Assembly (NCBI RefSeq): GCF_003031585.1
Contig: NZ_PWAA01000042.1
Coordinates: 124,001-188,000, forward strand
Direction of reading: 5' to 3'
DNA length: 64,000 nucleotides
Source of the DNA: Thalassobius sp. I31.1
GTDB lineage: Bacteria; Pseudomonadota; Alphaproteobacteria; Rhodobacterales; Rhodobacteraceae
Position numbers and translations under genes: made by a program. Positions 25,891-35,436 of this stretch are shown here, in pieces. Each line of letters opens with the position of its first letter. Position 1 is the stretch's first letter. The notes beneath the pieces were generated by a model. The model did no database searches, was not told the DNA's origin, and was given only the letters and a program-made list of their open reading frames with translations.

Positions 25891-25904
25891 TGAACAAGCG
25901 TTCA
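25891..25904. promoter_or_regulatory. TetR-type palindrome upstream of ivd
   Basis: TGAAC-AAGC-GTTCA, the exact reverse complement of the site at 15625-15638. It lies 54 bases before the ivd start, between a TTGAC-like -35 (25879) and the gene, a position suited to repression. The rest of the gap from 25767 holds only AT-rich sequence and no gene that I can see. Confidence 0.65.
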
Positions 25905-25958
25905 ATAAAACAGGTCACGGGCGCCAGATCGCCGGACCAGCCTCAACAGGAGCCAGCC

Positions 25959-27122
25959 ATGTTTAATGCCGTGATGAATTTCGACCTTGGTGAAGACGTC
26001 AACGCCCTGCGCGATATGGTGCACCGTTGGGCGCAGGACCGTATCAAGCCCATGGCGGCTGAGATCGACCTGAAAAACGATTTCCCGGCAGAGCTGTGGC
26101 AAGAGATGGGCGAATTGGGCCTGCTTGGTGTGACCACGCCTGAGGAATACGGCGGGGCGGGCATGTCTTACCTCGCACATGTAATCATCGTTGAGGAAAT
26201 CGCGCGGGCCTCGGCCTCTGTCTCGCTGTCTTATGGCGCGCATTCCAACCTTTGTGTGAACCAGATCCGCCGCAATGCGACCGAAAAGCAGAAGCATAAA
26301 TACCTGCCAAAACTGATCTCCGGTGAACATGTGGGTGCTTTGGCCATGAGTGAGGCCGGCTCTGGTTCTGACGTGGTGTCGATGAAGCTGAAGGCGGAAA
26401 AGCGCAACGGGTATTATGTGTTGAACGGCACGAAATACTGGATCACCAACGGGCCGGACGCCGACACTTTGGTGGTTTACGCGAAAACTGATCCCGAAGC
26501 CGGACCAAAGGGCATCACAACCTTCATCGTTGAAAAAGACACGGTTGGGTTCAGCACATCGGCGCATTTCGACAAGATGGGTATGCGTGGATCCAACACG
26601 GCGGAACTGGTGTTTGACAATGTTGAAGTGCCGTTTGAAAACGTGCTGGGCGAGGAAGGCAAAGGTGTCAACGTCCTGATGTCGGGCCTTGATTACGAAC
26701 GTGTGGTTCTGTCGGGCATCGGCACCGGCATCATCGCGGGCTGTATGGATGAGGTCATGCCTTACATGGCGGAGCGCAAACAGTTCGGCAAACGCATCGG
26801 GGATTTCCAGCTGATGCAGGGCAAGATCGCAGATATGTATACGGCGATGAATTCGGCCCGGGCCTATGTGTATGAGGTCGCGAAGGCCTGTGATCGCGGG
26901 GAAGTGACCCGTCAGGATGCGGCGGCCTGCGTGCTGTATGCTTCTGAAGAAGCGATGAAGCAGGCCCACCAGGCGGTGCAGGCCATGGGGGCTTCCGGGT
27001 TCATGAATGACAGCGCTGTATCACGCATGTTCCGCGATGCCAAACTGATGGAAATCGGTGCAGGCACGTCAGAAATCCGCCGGATGCTGATTGGTCGCGA
27101 ACTTATGGCATCCATGAGCTGA
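25959..27122 (+). CDS. ivd: Isovaleryl-CoA dehydrogenase
   Basis: A 387-residue acyl-CoA dehydrogenase, the length expected for IVD, which oxidises isovaleryl-CoA to 3-methylcrotonyl-CoA in leucine breakdown. Flavin and signature motifs are intact: [24 protein letters not shown] and, at the C terminus, [20 protein letters not shown] 25959 follows AGGAG; the frame could start at 25890, but that would run through the operator. The assignment to isovaleryl-CoA rather than another short chain rests on sequence feel plus the mccA, mccB, mvaB and liuC genes downstream, which supply every later step to acetoacetate and acetyl-CoA. Confidence 0.92.
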   Translation: MFNAVMNFDLGEDVNALRDMVHRWAQDRIKPMAAEIDLKNDFPAELWQEMGELGLLGVTTPEEYGGAGMSYLAHVIIVEEIARASASVSLSYGAHSNLCVNQIRRNATEKQKHKYLPKLISGEHVGALAMSEAGSGSDVVSMKLKAEKRNGYYVLNGTKYWITNGPDADTLVVYAKTDPEAGPKGITTFIVEKDTVGFSTSAHFDKMGMRGSNTAELVFDNVEVPFENVLGEEGKGVNVLMSGLDYERVVLSGIGTGIIAGCMDEVMPYMAERKQFGKRIGDFQLMQGKIADMYTAMNSARAYVYEVAKACDRGEVTRQDAAACVLYASEEAMKQAHQAVQAMGASGFMNDSAVSRMFRDAKLMEIGAGTSEIRRMLIGRELMASMS

Positions 27123-27126
27123 TCAC

Positions 27127-27153
27127 AAAAAAGGCGGTCCGGACCGGGCCGCC
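27127..27153. terminator. Terminator between ivd and ompW
   Basis: GGCGGTCCGG and CCGGGCCGCC pair with one wobble. Read leftward the stem is followed by TTTTTT, making it a strong terminator for ompW and perhaps also for ivd. Confidence 0.75.
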
Positions 27154-27178
27154 AGTTTAGCGCAACATCCTGAACAGG

Positions 27179-27784
27179 TCAGAAACGGTGCACGTAGCTT
27201 ACACCCGCAACAATCGGATCGATTTCGGCAGTGCCGATGGGGGCGCCGTTCAGGGTCACGTCACTGTCGATGTCGATGTAGCGGACGTTGAAACGCATGG
27301 CGCCCCGATCAGAGATCTGCCAATCCGCACCCAGGTTCAGGGCCAGGCCAAGGCTGTCATCCAGTTCCAGCGTGCCGAGAGCCGTCTTCTCTTCGAAGAA
27401 TGTGGTGTAGTTGATGCCAACACCGACAAAGGGTGTGATCTTACCATTGGTCGGAATATGATAGTTCACAGACAGGGTCGGCGGCAGTTGTTTGGCTTCA
27501 CCAACATATCCAACGCCATCGACGTTGATCCCATGAGTGAACGGGGTGGCTGCCAGCAGTTCAATCCCGATGTTGTCGCGGATGAAATATTCGCCGGTGA
27601 ATTGAAGCTGCGTTTCGTTGCCGACCCGGGCAACGCCAGGTGCAAGGGTGCCGTTGTTGGACTTCGGGGCGACATGGGCAACGCCCACACCAAAGGTCCA
27701 GTCCCCCTGGGATTGCGCCACAGCAGGGGTGGCAAGGGCAAGCGCAGCGGCGCTCAGGCTCAGGGCGGAGATGAGTTTTCTCAT
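27179..27784 (-). CDS. OmpW-family outer-membrane protein
   Basis: A 201-residue beta-barrel precursor. The signal peptide has the core ISALSLSAAALALATPAVAQ, with cleavage after AVA. The mature chain has alternating hydrophobic strands typical of the 8-stranded OmpW barrel (WTFGVGVAHVAPKSNNGT, LQFTGEYFIRDNIGIELLA) and ends in a terminal Phe (YVHRF), needed for barrel insertion. ATG 27784 is chosen because the upstream in-frame region is not signal-like. OmpW proteins form narrow hydrophobic channels. It lies on the opposite strand in the middle of the leucine cluster, breaking ivd away from mccB. Confidence 0.92.
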   Translation of the reverse strand: MRKLISALSLSAAALALATPAVAQSQGDWTFGVGVAHVAPKSNNGTLAPGVARVGNETQLQFTGEYFIRDNIGIELLAATPFTHGINVDGVGYVGEAKQLPPTLSVNYHIPTNGKITPFVGVGINYTTFFEEKTALGTLELDDSLGLALNLGADWQISDRGAMRFNVRYIDIDSDVTLNGAPIGTAEIDPIVAGVSYVHRF

Positions 27785-27950
27785 AACGGTCGTGCCTTTC
27801 GTTCTCGTTATGCGGCCAGGTTCTGCCTGAGCAGGCTGAGTCGCCTTGACCCATATCAACCCACGGGCGCGCAAAGGAAAATCGGCCCTGTTAAAACGTC
27901 GCACCTTGTGGCTAAGCTGGATGTATCTTTTTCAGACCAGGGATATTTTC

Positions 27951-28469
27951 ATGCTTAGATCACAGATTACCGTTATTGCCGGGCTACTTGCCTTTGCTTT
28001 GCCGGTTCAGGCGCAACAGCCTGCGTTTGATCCGGAACTTTCACTCAGCTGTTATTACGAAAGCGGATCTGGTCCGGGCCATGCGCCGGCGCTGGAATGT
28101 GTCGGTCTGTCTGCGAATGCCTGTATGGATTCCACCCCAGAGGGCAGTTCAACCGTTGGCATGGGGCATTGTCTGAACCAGGAATACGCGCTGTGGGATG
28201 ACCATCTGAACAACGCCTACCGCGTGCTGCGCGACAAGCTGGAGGCAGATGACGCCGAGATGGAACGTATCGGCGCATTGACCACATCCCAGGCCGGTGC
28301 CCTGCGTGAGATGCAGGTGGCCTGGATCGCCTATCGCGACGCTAGCTGTGAGTTCGAGCGCGCCCGCTGGGGCGGCGGCACCGGCGGAGGCCCGGCACAA
28401 CTGGCCTGCCTGATGCATGAAACCGCACGTCAGTATTTTATTCTGGCAACGGAAGCGGAGGGGGATTGA
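27951..28469 (+). CDS. Secreted LprI-like (DUF1311) protein
   Basis: A 172-residue exported protein with a signal peptide (ITVIAGLLAFALPVQAQQ). The mature part carries the LprI/DUF1311 pattern: HCLNQEYALWDDHLNNAY, then LREMQVAWIAYRDASCEFE, then a Gly-rich GGTGGGP and a final paired Cys. The family includes lysozyme inhibitors, so protection of the cell wall in the periplasm is a reasonable idea, though untested here. ATG 27951 is preceded by CAGGGA. The next gene overlaps its stop by one base (TGATG), so the two are translated together. Confidence 0.8.
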   Translation: MLRSQITVIAGLLAFALPVQAQQPAFDPELSLSCYYESGSGPGHAPALECVGLSANACMDSTPEGSSTVGMGHCLNQEYALWDDHLNNAYRVLRDKLEADDAEMERIGALTTSQAGALREMQVAWIAYRDASCEFERARWGGGTGGGPAQLACLMHETARQYFILATEAEGD

Positions 28470-29026
28470 TGTCGGGATATTGTCAGATGCTTGCAGGTAT
28501 GGCTGTCTTCAGTGGCTTTCTGGTTGCAAACACTGTTCCGGCTCTCGCCCAAATGTCTCCGGCTGAGCATGCTGTTTCCTATCTGGATGCCTGCCTGGAA
28601 ACGACAGATTATGCAGCGGATCAACGGGATGAAGCTGAGCGGAGCAGTTCGCGCTATATTGCAATGTCGGTACTGACTTCGCGCCTGGAGACTGAATGCC
28701 TCTCAACGCCATTGGGATATTGTGATGAGGATGGCCAGGCTGATCCTGAGTGTCTGAATGCTGTCATGACTGAGATCAATGATCGTGCGGCTAAGATTCT
28801 GAGTAGGTTACCCGAAGAAATTCAGGGCACTGGCTTCGCCCCACGAAGTTATAAGCGGAGGCTCGAATCCGCACGTCAGGGACCAGACAGGACTGATAAC
28901 TGCGAGGTTCCTGATGCATATTCTGAAAACTATTGTGAGGCGCTGGAAAGTGCCATGCATCTGCATTCTGTTCGTGTTCTGAACCGAATGGCGCAAAGAA
29001 ATTCATCCGAAAACGGAGAAAACTAA
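28469..29026 (+). CDS. Hypothetical secreted Cys-rich protein
   Basis: A 185-residue protein with a signal-like N terminus (AGMAVFSGFLVANTVPALAQ, cleavage probably after ALA). The mature region has about six cysteines (ACLETTD, ETECLS, GYCDED, PECLN, NCEVPD, NYCEALE), suggesting disulfides in the periplasm. Its layout is reminiscent of the LprI-like neighbour, and it may be a diverged relative, but I cannot assign the family. It overlaps the LprI-like gene by one base, and mccB begins immediately after its stop. All three may share a transcript. Base composition is slightly more AT-rich than in mccB. Confidence 0.7.
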   Translation: MSGYCQMLAGMAVFSGFLVANTVPALAQMSPAEHAVSYLDACLETTDYAADQRDEAERSSSRYIAMSVLTSRLETECLSTPLGYCDEDGQADPECLNAVMTEINDRAAKILSRLPEEIQGTGFAPRSYKRRLESARQGPDRTDNCEVPDAYSENYCEALESAMHLHSVRVLNRMAQRNSSENGEN

Positions 29027-30631
29027 ATGAAACTCACCACCAAAGCCCTGCCGACTTCTGATGCGTTTAAAGCCAATGTGGCGGCGCATGAGGGGATGAT
29101 TGAAACCATCAGTGAAGCTGCTGCCGCAGCCGCTGCGGGTGGGGGCGAGAAATCGCGGGCACGGCATTTGTCGCGCGGGAAGATGTTGCCACGCGAAAGG
29201 GTGATGAATCTGCTTGATCCGGGCTCTCCTTTCCTTGAGATCGGCGCAACCGCAGCCCACGGCATGTATGACGGTGCGGCCCCTGCAGCAGGTGTGATTG
29301 CCGGGATCGGGCGCGTGCATGGGCAGGACGTGATGGTGGTCTGCAATGACGCGACCGTCAAAGGTGGCACCTATTATCCGATGAGCGTGAAGAAACACCT
29401 GCGCGCCCAGGAAATTGCCCAGGAATGTCGCCTGCCTTGTATTTATCTCGTGGACAGCGGCGGGGCGAACCTGCCCAACCAGGATGAGGTTTTCCCGGAT
29501 CGCGATCACTTTGGCCGGATTTTTTACAACCAGGCCAATATGTCCGCTATGGGCATCGCGCAAATCGCGGTTGTGATGGGGTCTTGTACAGCGGGTGGGG
29601 CCTATGTGCCGGCCATGTCTGATGTGTCAATTATTGTGAAAGAACAAGGGACTATCTTCCTTGCTGGTCCGCCTTTGGTGAAGGCCGCAACGGGCGAGGT
29701 TGTGTCTGCCGAGGATCTGGGTGGCGGGGACGTGCACACGCGTCTGTCTGGCGTTGCGGATTACCTGGCCGAGGATGACACACATGCGCTGGCACTTGCG
29801 CGGCGTGCTGTGGAAAGCCTGAACCTGACCAAACCTACAACCGTGAAATGGCAGGAATCCGAGGAACCGCTGTATGATGCAGAGGAACTTCTGGGCGTTG
29901 TGCCGGGTGATTTGAAGACGCCTTATGACATCCGCGAAGTGATTGCACGGGTTGTGGATGGGTCAAAATTTGATGAATTCAAGCCGCGTTATGGTGAGAC
30001 ACTCGTCACTGGTTTTGCCCATCTCAAAGGCTGTCCCATCGGGATTGTTGCCAACAATGGTGTGCTGTTTTCCGAGGCCGCGCAAAAAGGTGCGCATTTT
30101 GTGGAGCTTTGTTCGCAACGCAATATCCCATTGGTTTTCTTGCAGAATATCACGGGCTTTATGGTGGGGCGGAAGTATGAAAACGAAGGCATCGCCCGCC
30201 ATGGTGCTAAGATGGTGACAGCGGTTGCCACCACGAAAGTGCCAAAAGTCACGATGGTTGTTGGCGGGTCTTTCGGGGCTGGAAACTATGGCATGTCCGG
30301 TCGTGCTTATCAGCCGCGTTTCATGTGGTCCTGGCCGAATTCTCGGATTTCTGTGATGGGTGGCGAACAGGCGGCGGGTGTTTTGGCCACCGTAAAACGC
30401 GATGCGATTGAACGTCAGGGTGGCGAGTGGTCTGCGGAAGAAGAAGCGCAGTTCAAGCAACCCACCATCGATATGTTTGAGGAACAAAGTCACCCGCTGT
30501 ATGCGTCCGCGCGTCTGTGGGATGACGGGATCATTGATCCGCGTGACACCCGTGAGGTTCTGTACCTGTCGCTGATCGCCGCCCTGAACGCGCCGATTGA
30601 GGAAACCAAATTCGGCGTTTTCCGGATGTAA
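29027..30631 (+). CDS. mccB: Methylcrotonyl-CoA carboxylase, carboxyltransferase (beta) subunit
   Basis: A 534-residue carboxyltransferase that moves CO2 from biotin on the alpha subunit to 3-methylcrotonyl-CoA, giving 3-methylglutaconyl-CoA. Conserved blocks include [19 protein letters not shown] near the N terminus, the acyl-CoA site [17 protein letters not shown] near 185-200, and the oxyanion region [16 protein letters not shown] near 415-430. Length matches MccB. A GGAGAAAA site lies just before ATG 29027. The alpha subunit is encoded at 31949, after two unknown genes. Confidence 0.95.
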   Translation: MKLTTKALPTSDAFKANVAAHEGMIETISEAAAAAAAGGGEKSRARHLSRGKMLPRERVMNLLDPGSPFLEIGATAAHGMYDGAAPAAGVIAGIGRVHGQDVMVVCNDATVKGGTYYPMSVKKHLRAQEIAQECRLPCIYLVDSGGANLPNQDEVFPDRDHFGRIFYNQANMSAMGIAQIAVVMGSCTAGGAYVPAMSDVSIIVKEQGTIFLAGPPLVKAATGEVVSAEDLGGGDVHTRLSGVADYLAEDDTHALALARRAVESLNLTKPTTVKWQESEEPLYDAEELLGVVPGDLKTPYDIREVIARVVDGSKFDEFKPRYGETLVTGFAHLKGCPIGIVANNGVLFSEAAQKGAHFVELCSQRNIPLVFLQNITGFMVGRKYENEGIARHGAKMVTAVATTKVPKVTMVVGGSFGAGNYGMSGRAYQPRFMWSWPNSRISVMGGEQAAGVLATVKRDAIERQGGEWSAEEEAQFKQPTIDMFEEQSHPLYASARLWDDGIIDPRDTREVLYLSLIAALNAPIEETKFGVFRM

Positions 30632-30649
30632 TCGGGCGATACACAACAC

Positions 30650-30682
30650 ATGCACATCCTATGCACATATTATGCATATAAA
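30650..30682 (+). repeat. Three imperfect 11-base direct repeats
   Basis: ATGCACATCCT, ATGCACATATT and ATGCATATAAA stand in tandem just after mccB, in an AT-rich patch. They are a small repeat of unknown role, possibly part of a promoter for the downstream genes. Confidence 0.5.
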
Positions 30683-30702
30683 TTGTATACAGTTGCCCTC
30701 TT

Positions 30703-30764
30703 GCAGGGGGGCGCTGCCCCCGTCCTGCGGACTCCCCCGGAGTATTTTGGGCAAGATGAAGGGG
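30703..30764 (+). repeat. GC-rich intergenic repeat, copy B
   Basis: GGGGGC/GCCCCC hairpin, then a GTCC-TGC-GGAC hairpin, then CCCCCGGAGTATTTTGGGC and AAGATGAAGGGG. The tail seems to supply the ribosome site (GAAGGGG) of the gene at 30772. Confidence 0.7.
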
Positions 30765-30771
30765 CGTGGGC

Positions 30772-31437
30772 ATGATGGGGGTTGGCAAGGCGATCCTGGA
30801 TTATCTGCCGGAGTTTAAACTGCCGGAGATGACCCGAGAGGCAGAGATCGCGGTGTATATGGTGCATAATTCTGCCGGGGCGGAGGATTACTTTTTCCTC
30901 TTTGACTTTGAAGAGTTCAAAGCGCGGTCTGAAGCCGGGATGTTTGTGCGCCCTGTGATCCGGATTTTTGCCGGACGCGATGATTTCAGCCGTCTGCGCT
31001 TTGCGCGTCAGTTCCGTGAGGTGTTCGCGGCAGAGTTTGACCGGATGCGGACGGAGGCTGGTGAAGCATCAGGTGGCTGGTTGAACTGGGGGATCCCGGG
31101 GACAAACCTGGCTGAAAAACTGGGTGGGTTCATTGCGAACCTTTTGCTGGCGATTGCGCTGGGCACGGGGAAGCAGATTTTGAATCTGACCGGGCTTGCG
31201 GGGCTTCTGCGTGGGAAAAGCGATGAAGCAAAGCTGGTGGATGAGTTTGAGAAAACCCGCAGCCAGGTGGAAGAGGCCTTGAGCGATATTGAGGTGACGA
31301 TCCATCCGGAGCTTTACGAATATGCGTATCGTGACGGGCTGAAGGGAAAGATCAGCGGGATGGACCGGGATGCCTGGCCTTTGCCTGCTTATGTACGGGA
31401 ACATCTGAGAGACGCAAAAAGCGGATCATGGTGGTGA
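30772..31437 (+). CDS. Hypothetical protein within the leucine operon
   Basis: A 221-residue protein of unknown family, beginning MMGVGKAILDYLPEFKLPEM. A likely globular N-terminal part (EIAVYMVHNSAGAEDYFFLF, VIRIFAGRDDFSRLRF) is followed by a hydrophobic segment, FIANLLLAIALGTGKQILNL, near residues 125-145, long enough to associate with the membrane. A charged C-terminal helix follows (VDEFEKTRSQVEEAL). ATG 30772 is favoured by a GAAGGGG site. The last ten bases overlap the possible start of the next gene, so the two probably form a pair, wedged between mccB and mccA. Function is not known. Confidence 0.7.
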   Translation: MMGVGKAILDYLPEFKLPEMTREAEIAVYMVHNSAGAEDYFFLFDFEEFKARSEAGMFVRPVIRIFAGRDDFSRLRFARQFREVFAAEFDRMRTEAGEASGGWLNWGIPGTNLAEKLGGFIANLLLAIALGTGKQILNLTGLAGLLRGKSDEAKLVDEFEKTRSQVEEALSDIEVTIHPELYEYAYRDGLKGKISGMDRDAWPLPAYVREHLRDAKSGSWW

Positions 31438-31442
31438 GTGAG

Positions 31443-31949
31443 ATGACAGAGAAGAACGAAATCACGTTTGAACGCGGCGATCTGGACCCGTCGACCGGGG
31501 CGCAGTGGGTTTATGTGCCACGCCATGTCGCCCATGGGCACAGGCTGGGCCGTGTTGGCGGGCTGATGTGGGGGGCGATCCTGTATTACCTTTCTGTGGC
31601 GCTGTTCAGCCTTGCTGCGCTGTTGGGATATTACCCGATTGAGAACGTCTTTGGTGTGCTGATCCACGGGGTGCTGTTGATCCTGACCGTGTTGATCCTG
31701 CTGGGGTTTGCCATACGGGGGCAGGCGACCATCATGTTTGCCGCTGTGCATTTCGCCGCCTCTGTTGCGCTGGCGCTGACAGGGCCTTTCACGGGTGTTG
31801 TGGCGGGCGGCATGTCCTTCCTTGTGATGTTTTATCTGCTCGACAGTGATCGGGCGAACCTGACCTTCCGGCACCGCTATCGCAGCTGGCCGGGTGAAAA
31901 TTCTGCGGGCAGAGCCCCCGCGCAAACGCATAACGCGGGAGAAAGCTGA
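31443..31949 (+). CDS. Hypothetical integral membrane protein within the leucine operon
   Basis: A 168-residue membrane protein. After a soluble N terminus (TFERGDLDPSTGAQWVYVP) come four probable helices between residues 40 and 140, for example YYLSVALFSLAALLGYY, GVLIHGVLLILTVLILLG, and two in MFAAVHFAASVALALTG to GGMSFLVMFYLL. The C terminus is charged and cytoplasmic in style. I do not recognise a family. It abuts the preceding hypothetical gene and its TGA overlaps the mccA ATG by one base, so it is translated with the carboxylase. Why a membrane protein is bound so tightly to mccA is unclear. Confidence 0.7.
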   Translation: MTEKNEITFERGDLDPSTGAQWVYVPRHVAHGHRLGRVGGLMWGAILYYLSVALFSLAALLGYYPIENVFGVLIHGVLLILTVLILLGFAIRGQATIMFAAVHFAASVALALTGPFTGVVAGGMSFLVMFYLLDSDRANLTFRHRYRSWPGENSAGRAPAQTHNAGES

Positions 31950-33901
31950 TGTTTAAGAAAATCCTGATCGCAAACCGGGGAGAGATTGCCTGCCGGGTGA
32001 TGGAAACAGCGCGCAAGATGGGCGTGAAAACCGTGGCTGTCTATTCCGATGCGGATGCGAAGTCGAAGCATGTGGCCATGGCGGATGAAGCGGTGCATAT
32101 CGGGGCGAATGCGCCTGCGGACAGTTATCTGGTGCAGGAACGTATCCTGCAGGCGGCGAAAGACACGGGCGCTGAGGGTATTCATCCGGGCTATGGGTTT
32201 CTGTCCGAGAACCCTGATTTCGTGGAAGCCTGTGATGCAGCCGGTATTGCCTTTATCGGGCCGTCCGCGAAAGCCATTCGGGCGATGGGTCTGAAAGATG
32301 CGGCCAAGGCCCTGATGATTGAAGCGGGCGTGCCGGTTGTGCCGGGCTATCACGGTGAGGATCAGGATCCCAAGCTTTTGAAGGCGGAAGCGGCGAAGAT
32401 CGGTTATCCGGTGCTGATCAAAGCGGTAGCTGGCGGCGGCGGCAAAGGCATGCGTTTGGTTGAGGCGGATGCGGATTTTGATGCGGCTTTGGCCAGTGCG
32501 ATGGGCGAAGCTAAAACCGCCTTTGGCAATGATGCGGTGCTGATTGAGAAATTCGTGACCTCGCCGCGTCATATTGAGGTGCAGGTTTTTGGCGATGGCA
32601 CATCAGCGGTGCATCTGTTTGAACGGGACTGTTCCCTGCAGCGCCGTCACCAGAAGGTGATCGAAGAAGCCCCCGCGCCGGGCATGACTGCGGAAGTGCG
32701 CAAAGCCATGGGGGACGCGGCGACGCGCGCGGCCGAGGCAATCGGCTATGCCGGCGCAGGCACGGTGGAATTTATCGTGGATGGGTCAGGTGGCCTGCGC
32801 GCTGATGGGTTCTGGTTCATGGAAATGAACACACGTTTGCAGGTGGAACACCCTGTGACCGAGGTCATCACCGGCGTTGATCTGGTGGAATGGCAGCTGC
32901 GTGTGGCGTCGGGTGAAAGCCTTCCGAAACAACAGGATGAGTTGACGATTGATGGGCATAGTTTTGAGGTCCGGTTGTATGCGGAAGATGTGCCTGCGGG
33001 GTTCTTGCCTGCCACCGGCACGCTGACGCATTTGCAATTTTCTGAAGGTGCGCGGTCTGACAGTGGTGTGCGCACGGGGGATGAGATTTCACCCTGGTAT
33101 GATCCGATGATTGCCAAGATCATCACCCATGGCGGATCACGTGACATTGCGCTGGGCAAGATGGCGCAGGCCCTGGCGGAAACGCAGGTCGTGGGTTCTG
33201 TGACGAACCTTGCGTTTTTGCGGGCGCTGGTGCGGCACGATGATTTCGCCGCGGGGCGCGTGGATACGGGTCTGATTGATCGTGACATTGATACGCTGAC
33301 GCCCGATCCCGTGCCTTGCATTAAGGCGCGTAGCCTTGCGGCCCTGGGCTTTGCCGGGCTTGCGGGGGACAATACGCCGGAAACGGGTTTTGGCCTTTGG
33401 GCGCGTGTGCCGGTGACGGTGAAGTTCAGCCATAAGGGCGAGGAACTTGAGGCACGCATCACCACGATGACCCATCGCAATTTCCACATTGAGCTGGACG
33501 GTGGTTTTACCACGGTGACGCGCACCGATGGCATCTGGTGGGTTGGCGGCGACAAAACCCCGGCTGAGGTTGTGGTTCTGGGCGACAATGTCACGGTGTT
33601 CTGGGGCAACAATTACCACTTTGAAGCTGTGGACGTGCTGGACGTGGCCCATGGTGCTGGCGGTGATCCAAGCCTGATCGAAGCCCCCATGCCGGGGCTG
33701 GTGAAGGCCGTTATGGTAGAAGCGGGGGCCGTCGTGAAAGAAGGCGATGCCCTGGCAGTGCTGGAAGCCATGAAAATGGAACACACATTGGCGGCAGCAC
33801 GCGATGGTGTGGTGGCCGAGGTTCTGTGCGCAGCAGGCGGGCAGGTTGAGGCGGGTGCGGCCTTGATCCGTCTGGCGGACCAGGGTGAGGCCGCAGCATG
33901 A
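31949..33901 (+). CDS. mccA: Methylcrotonyl-CoA carboxylase, biotin carboxylase/carrier (alpha) subunit
   Basis: A 650-residue biotin-dependent subunit. Residues 1-450 are the biotin carboxylase: KILIANRGEIACRVM at the start, HPGYGFLSEN near 75, the Gly-rich ATP loop GGGGKGMR near 165, and EMNTRLQVEHPVTE near 292. A linker and BT-like region follow. The C-terminal carrier domain has the biotinylation motif EAMKMEH near 610, with the modified Lys. It partners with MccB to carboxylate 3-methylcrotonyl-CoA. GGAGAAAG precedes the start. Confidence 0.95.
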   Translation: MFKKILIANRGEIACRVMETARKMGVKTVAVYSDADAKSKHVAMADEAVHIGANAPADSYLVQERILQAAKDTGAEGIHPGYGFLSENPDFVEACDAAGIAFIGPSAKAIRAMGLKDAAKALMIEAGVPVVPGYHGEDQDPKLLKAEAAKIGYPVLIKAVAGGGGKGMRLVEADADFDAALASAMGEAKTAFGNDAVLIEKFVTSPRHIEVQVFGDGTSAVHLFERDCSLQRRHQKVIEEAPAPGMTAEVRKAMGDAATRAAEAIGYAGAGTVEFIVDGSGGLRADGFWFMEMNTRLQVEHPVTEVITGVDLVEWQLRVASGESLPKQQDELTIDGHSFEVRLYAEDVPAGFLPATGTLTHLQFSEGARSDSGVRTGDEISPWYDPMIAKIITHGGSRDIALGKMAQALAETQVVGSVTNLAFLRALVRHDDFAAGRVDTGLIDRDIDTLTPDPVPCIKARSLAALGFAGLAGDNTPETGFGLWARVPVTVKFSHKGEELEARITTMTHRNFHIELDGGFTTVTRTDGIWWVGGDKTPAEVVVLGDNVTVFWGNNYHFEAVDVLDVAHGAGGDPSLIEAPMPGLVKAVMVEAGAVVKEGDALAVLEAMKMEHTLAAARDGVVAEVLCAAGGQVEAGAALIRLADQGEAAA

Positions 33902-34581
33902 TACGTTTACATCATGCACCGCAGGCGCGTTCTATGCGGGTGATTTGGGTGTTGGAGGAGTTGGGGCTGGATTATGAACTTGTCAGCTACAACTTCTTTG
34001 ACAAAAGCCTGCGCAGCGCGGAATATAAGGCGCTGAACCCGGCGGGGCGTGTGCCGGCGCTGGAACTTGGCAATGGTCAGGTGATCTGTGAAAGCGGGGC
34101 TGCGGTGGAGTATCTGGCGGAGCTGGGCGAGGGGGCCTTGTCGCGTGCGCCGGGAACGCCTGAGCGGGCCGAATATCTGGATCTTTTGCATTTTGCGGAA
34201 ACCACAGGGCAGCATTGCGCGAACCTGACGCAAAGCCATGTGGTGGTCTATGAGGACTGGATGAAGTCCCCGGTTCTGATGGGGCTTGAGGCCAAACGCC
34301 TGGCGGTGACCCTGAAGCGGCTTGAGGCGAAGCTCTCTGATGGGCGGGACTGGATGCTGGCAGGTGGATTTTCTGCGGTGGATTGTGCCCTGGCGTATGG
34401 TGTGTTTGTCGGTGAGAAATTCACAAGCCTTGATGAGATGCCGAATTTAAGCGCATGGTGGGACAGATTTAAGGCGCGCCCAGGCTATGCCAAGGCCTTG
34501 CCGCGTGAGGGCGAAGCGCTGATTTACCGCAAAGATTTCTACCCGCCGCCTGAGGTGGTGAAACCGGAGGAAACATCATGA
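33898..34581 (+). CDS. Glutathione S-transferase family protein
   Basis: A 227-residue GST-like protein. The thioredoxin-like N-terminal domain is seen in IRLHHAPQARSMRVIWVLEELGLDYEL and the cis-Pro/glutathione-binding stretch GRVPALELGNGQVICESGAAVEYL. An all-helical C-terminal domain ends in PGYAKALPREG. The catalytic residue may be Ser11 or Ser12 in place of Tyr, as in other bacterial beta/theta-like classes (inference). It overlaps mccA by four bases (ATGA) and mvaB by four bases, so it is a true operon member. Its role in leucine breakdown is unknown; detoxification of reactive enoyl-CoA intermediates is conceivable. Confidence 0.88.
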   Translation: MIRLHHAPQARSMRVIWVLEELGLDYELVSYNFFDKSLRSAEYKALNPAGRVPALELGNGQVICESGAAVEYLAELGEGALSRAPGTPERAEYLDLLHFAETTGQHCANLTQSHVVVYEDWMKSPVLMGLEAKRLAVTLKRLEAKLSDGRDWMLAGGFSAVDCALAYGVFVGEKFTSLDEMPNLSAWWDRFKARPGYAKALPREGEALIYRKDFYPPPEVVKPEETS

Positions 34582-35432
34582 CAGAAGCGATTGAGATTTT
34601 TGAATGTGGGCCGCGGGATGGGTTGCAGAACGAGAAACGCCAGATCCCAACGGCTGAAAAGATTGCTTTGGTCGATTGCCTGTCGCGCGCTGGTTTTCGC
34701 CGAATTGAATGTGCCAGTTTCGTGTCTCCGAAATGGGTGCCGCAGATGGCGGACAGCGCGGATGTGCTGGCCGGGATCACGCGGGGTGAGGGCATCAGCT
34801 ATGCTGCTTTGACGCCGAATATGCGCGGCTATGATGGGGCGATTGCAGCGAAAGCGGATGAGATTTCGATTTTTGGATCGGCGTCGGAGGGGTTTTCCAA
34901 AGCCAACATCAACGCGACGATTGAAGAAAGCCTGGAACGGTTTAAGCCGATCATGGAAGCGGCGCGTCATGTGGATCTGCCGGTGCGGGGCTATGTGTCT
35001 TGCGTGACCGATTGCCCCTATGACGGCAAGGTTGATCCGGGTGAAGTCGCGCGTGTGGCTGAGGCGTTGTTTGCCATGGGCTGTTACGAGATTTCTCTGG
35101 GCGACACGATTGGTCAGGCGACACCTGATAGCATTGCAAAGATGCTGTTGGCTGTGCGAGACGTTGTGCCTGTGCATCGACTGGCCGGGCATTATCACGA
35201 CACAAGCGGGCGGGCGATTGATAACATTGATGCCTCGATTTCGCTTGGGGTGAAGGTCTTTGATGCAGCCGTGGGCGGTCTTGGCGGCTGTCCTTATGCG
35301 CCGGGGGCTGCAGGGAATGTGGCGACGGAACGGGTGATGGAGCATTGCGAACGGATCGGGATTGATACCGGGCTAGACGCGAACATCGTGCAGGAAGCGG
35401 CTGTTATGGCGCGTAAAATGCGGGAAAGCTGA
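34578..35432 (+). CDS. mvaB: Hydroxymethylglutaryl-CoA lyase
   Basis: A 284-residue TIM-barrel lyase that splits HMG-CoA into acetyl-CoA and acetoacetate, the last step of leucine degradation. Key motifs are present: ECGPRDGLQNEKR with the catalytic Arg-Asp pair near residues 8-20, ASFVSPKWVPQMAD near 46-59, the metal-binding HYHDT near 205, and GLGGCPYAPGAAGN with the active-site Cys loop near 235-248. The length is normal for bacterial HMGL. GGAGGAAAC stands before the start. The order mccA-GST-mvaB is translationally coupled. Confidence 0.95.
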   Translation: MTEAIEIFECGPRDGLQNEKRQIPTAEKIALVDCLSRAGFRRIECASFVSPKWVPQMADSADVLAGITRGEGISYAALTPNMRGYDGAIAAKADEISIFGSASEGFSKANINATIEESLERFKPIMEAARHVDLPVRGYVSCVTDCPYDGKVDPGEVARVAEALFAMGCYEISLGDTIGQATPDSIAKMLLAVRDVVPVHRLAGHYHDTSGRAIDNIDASISLGVKVFDAAVGGLGGCPYAPGAAGNVATERVMEHCERIGIDTGLDANIVQEAAVMARKMRES

Positions 35433-35436
35433 GGCG

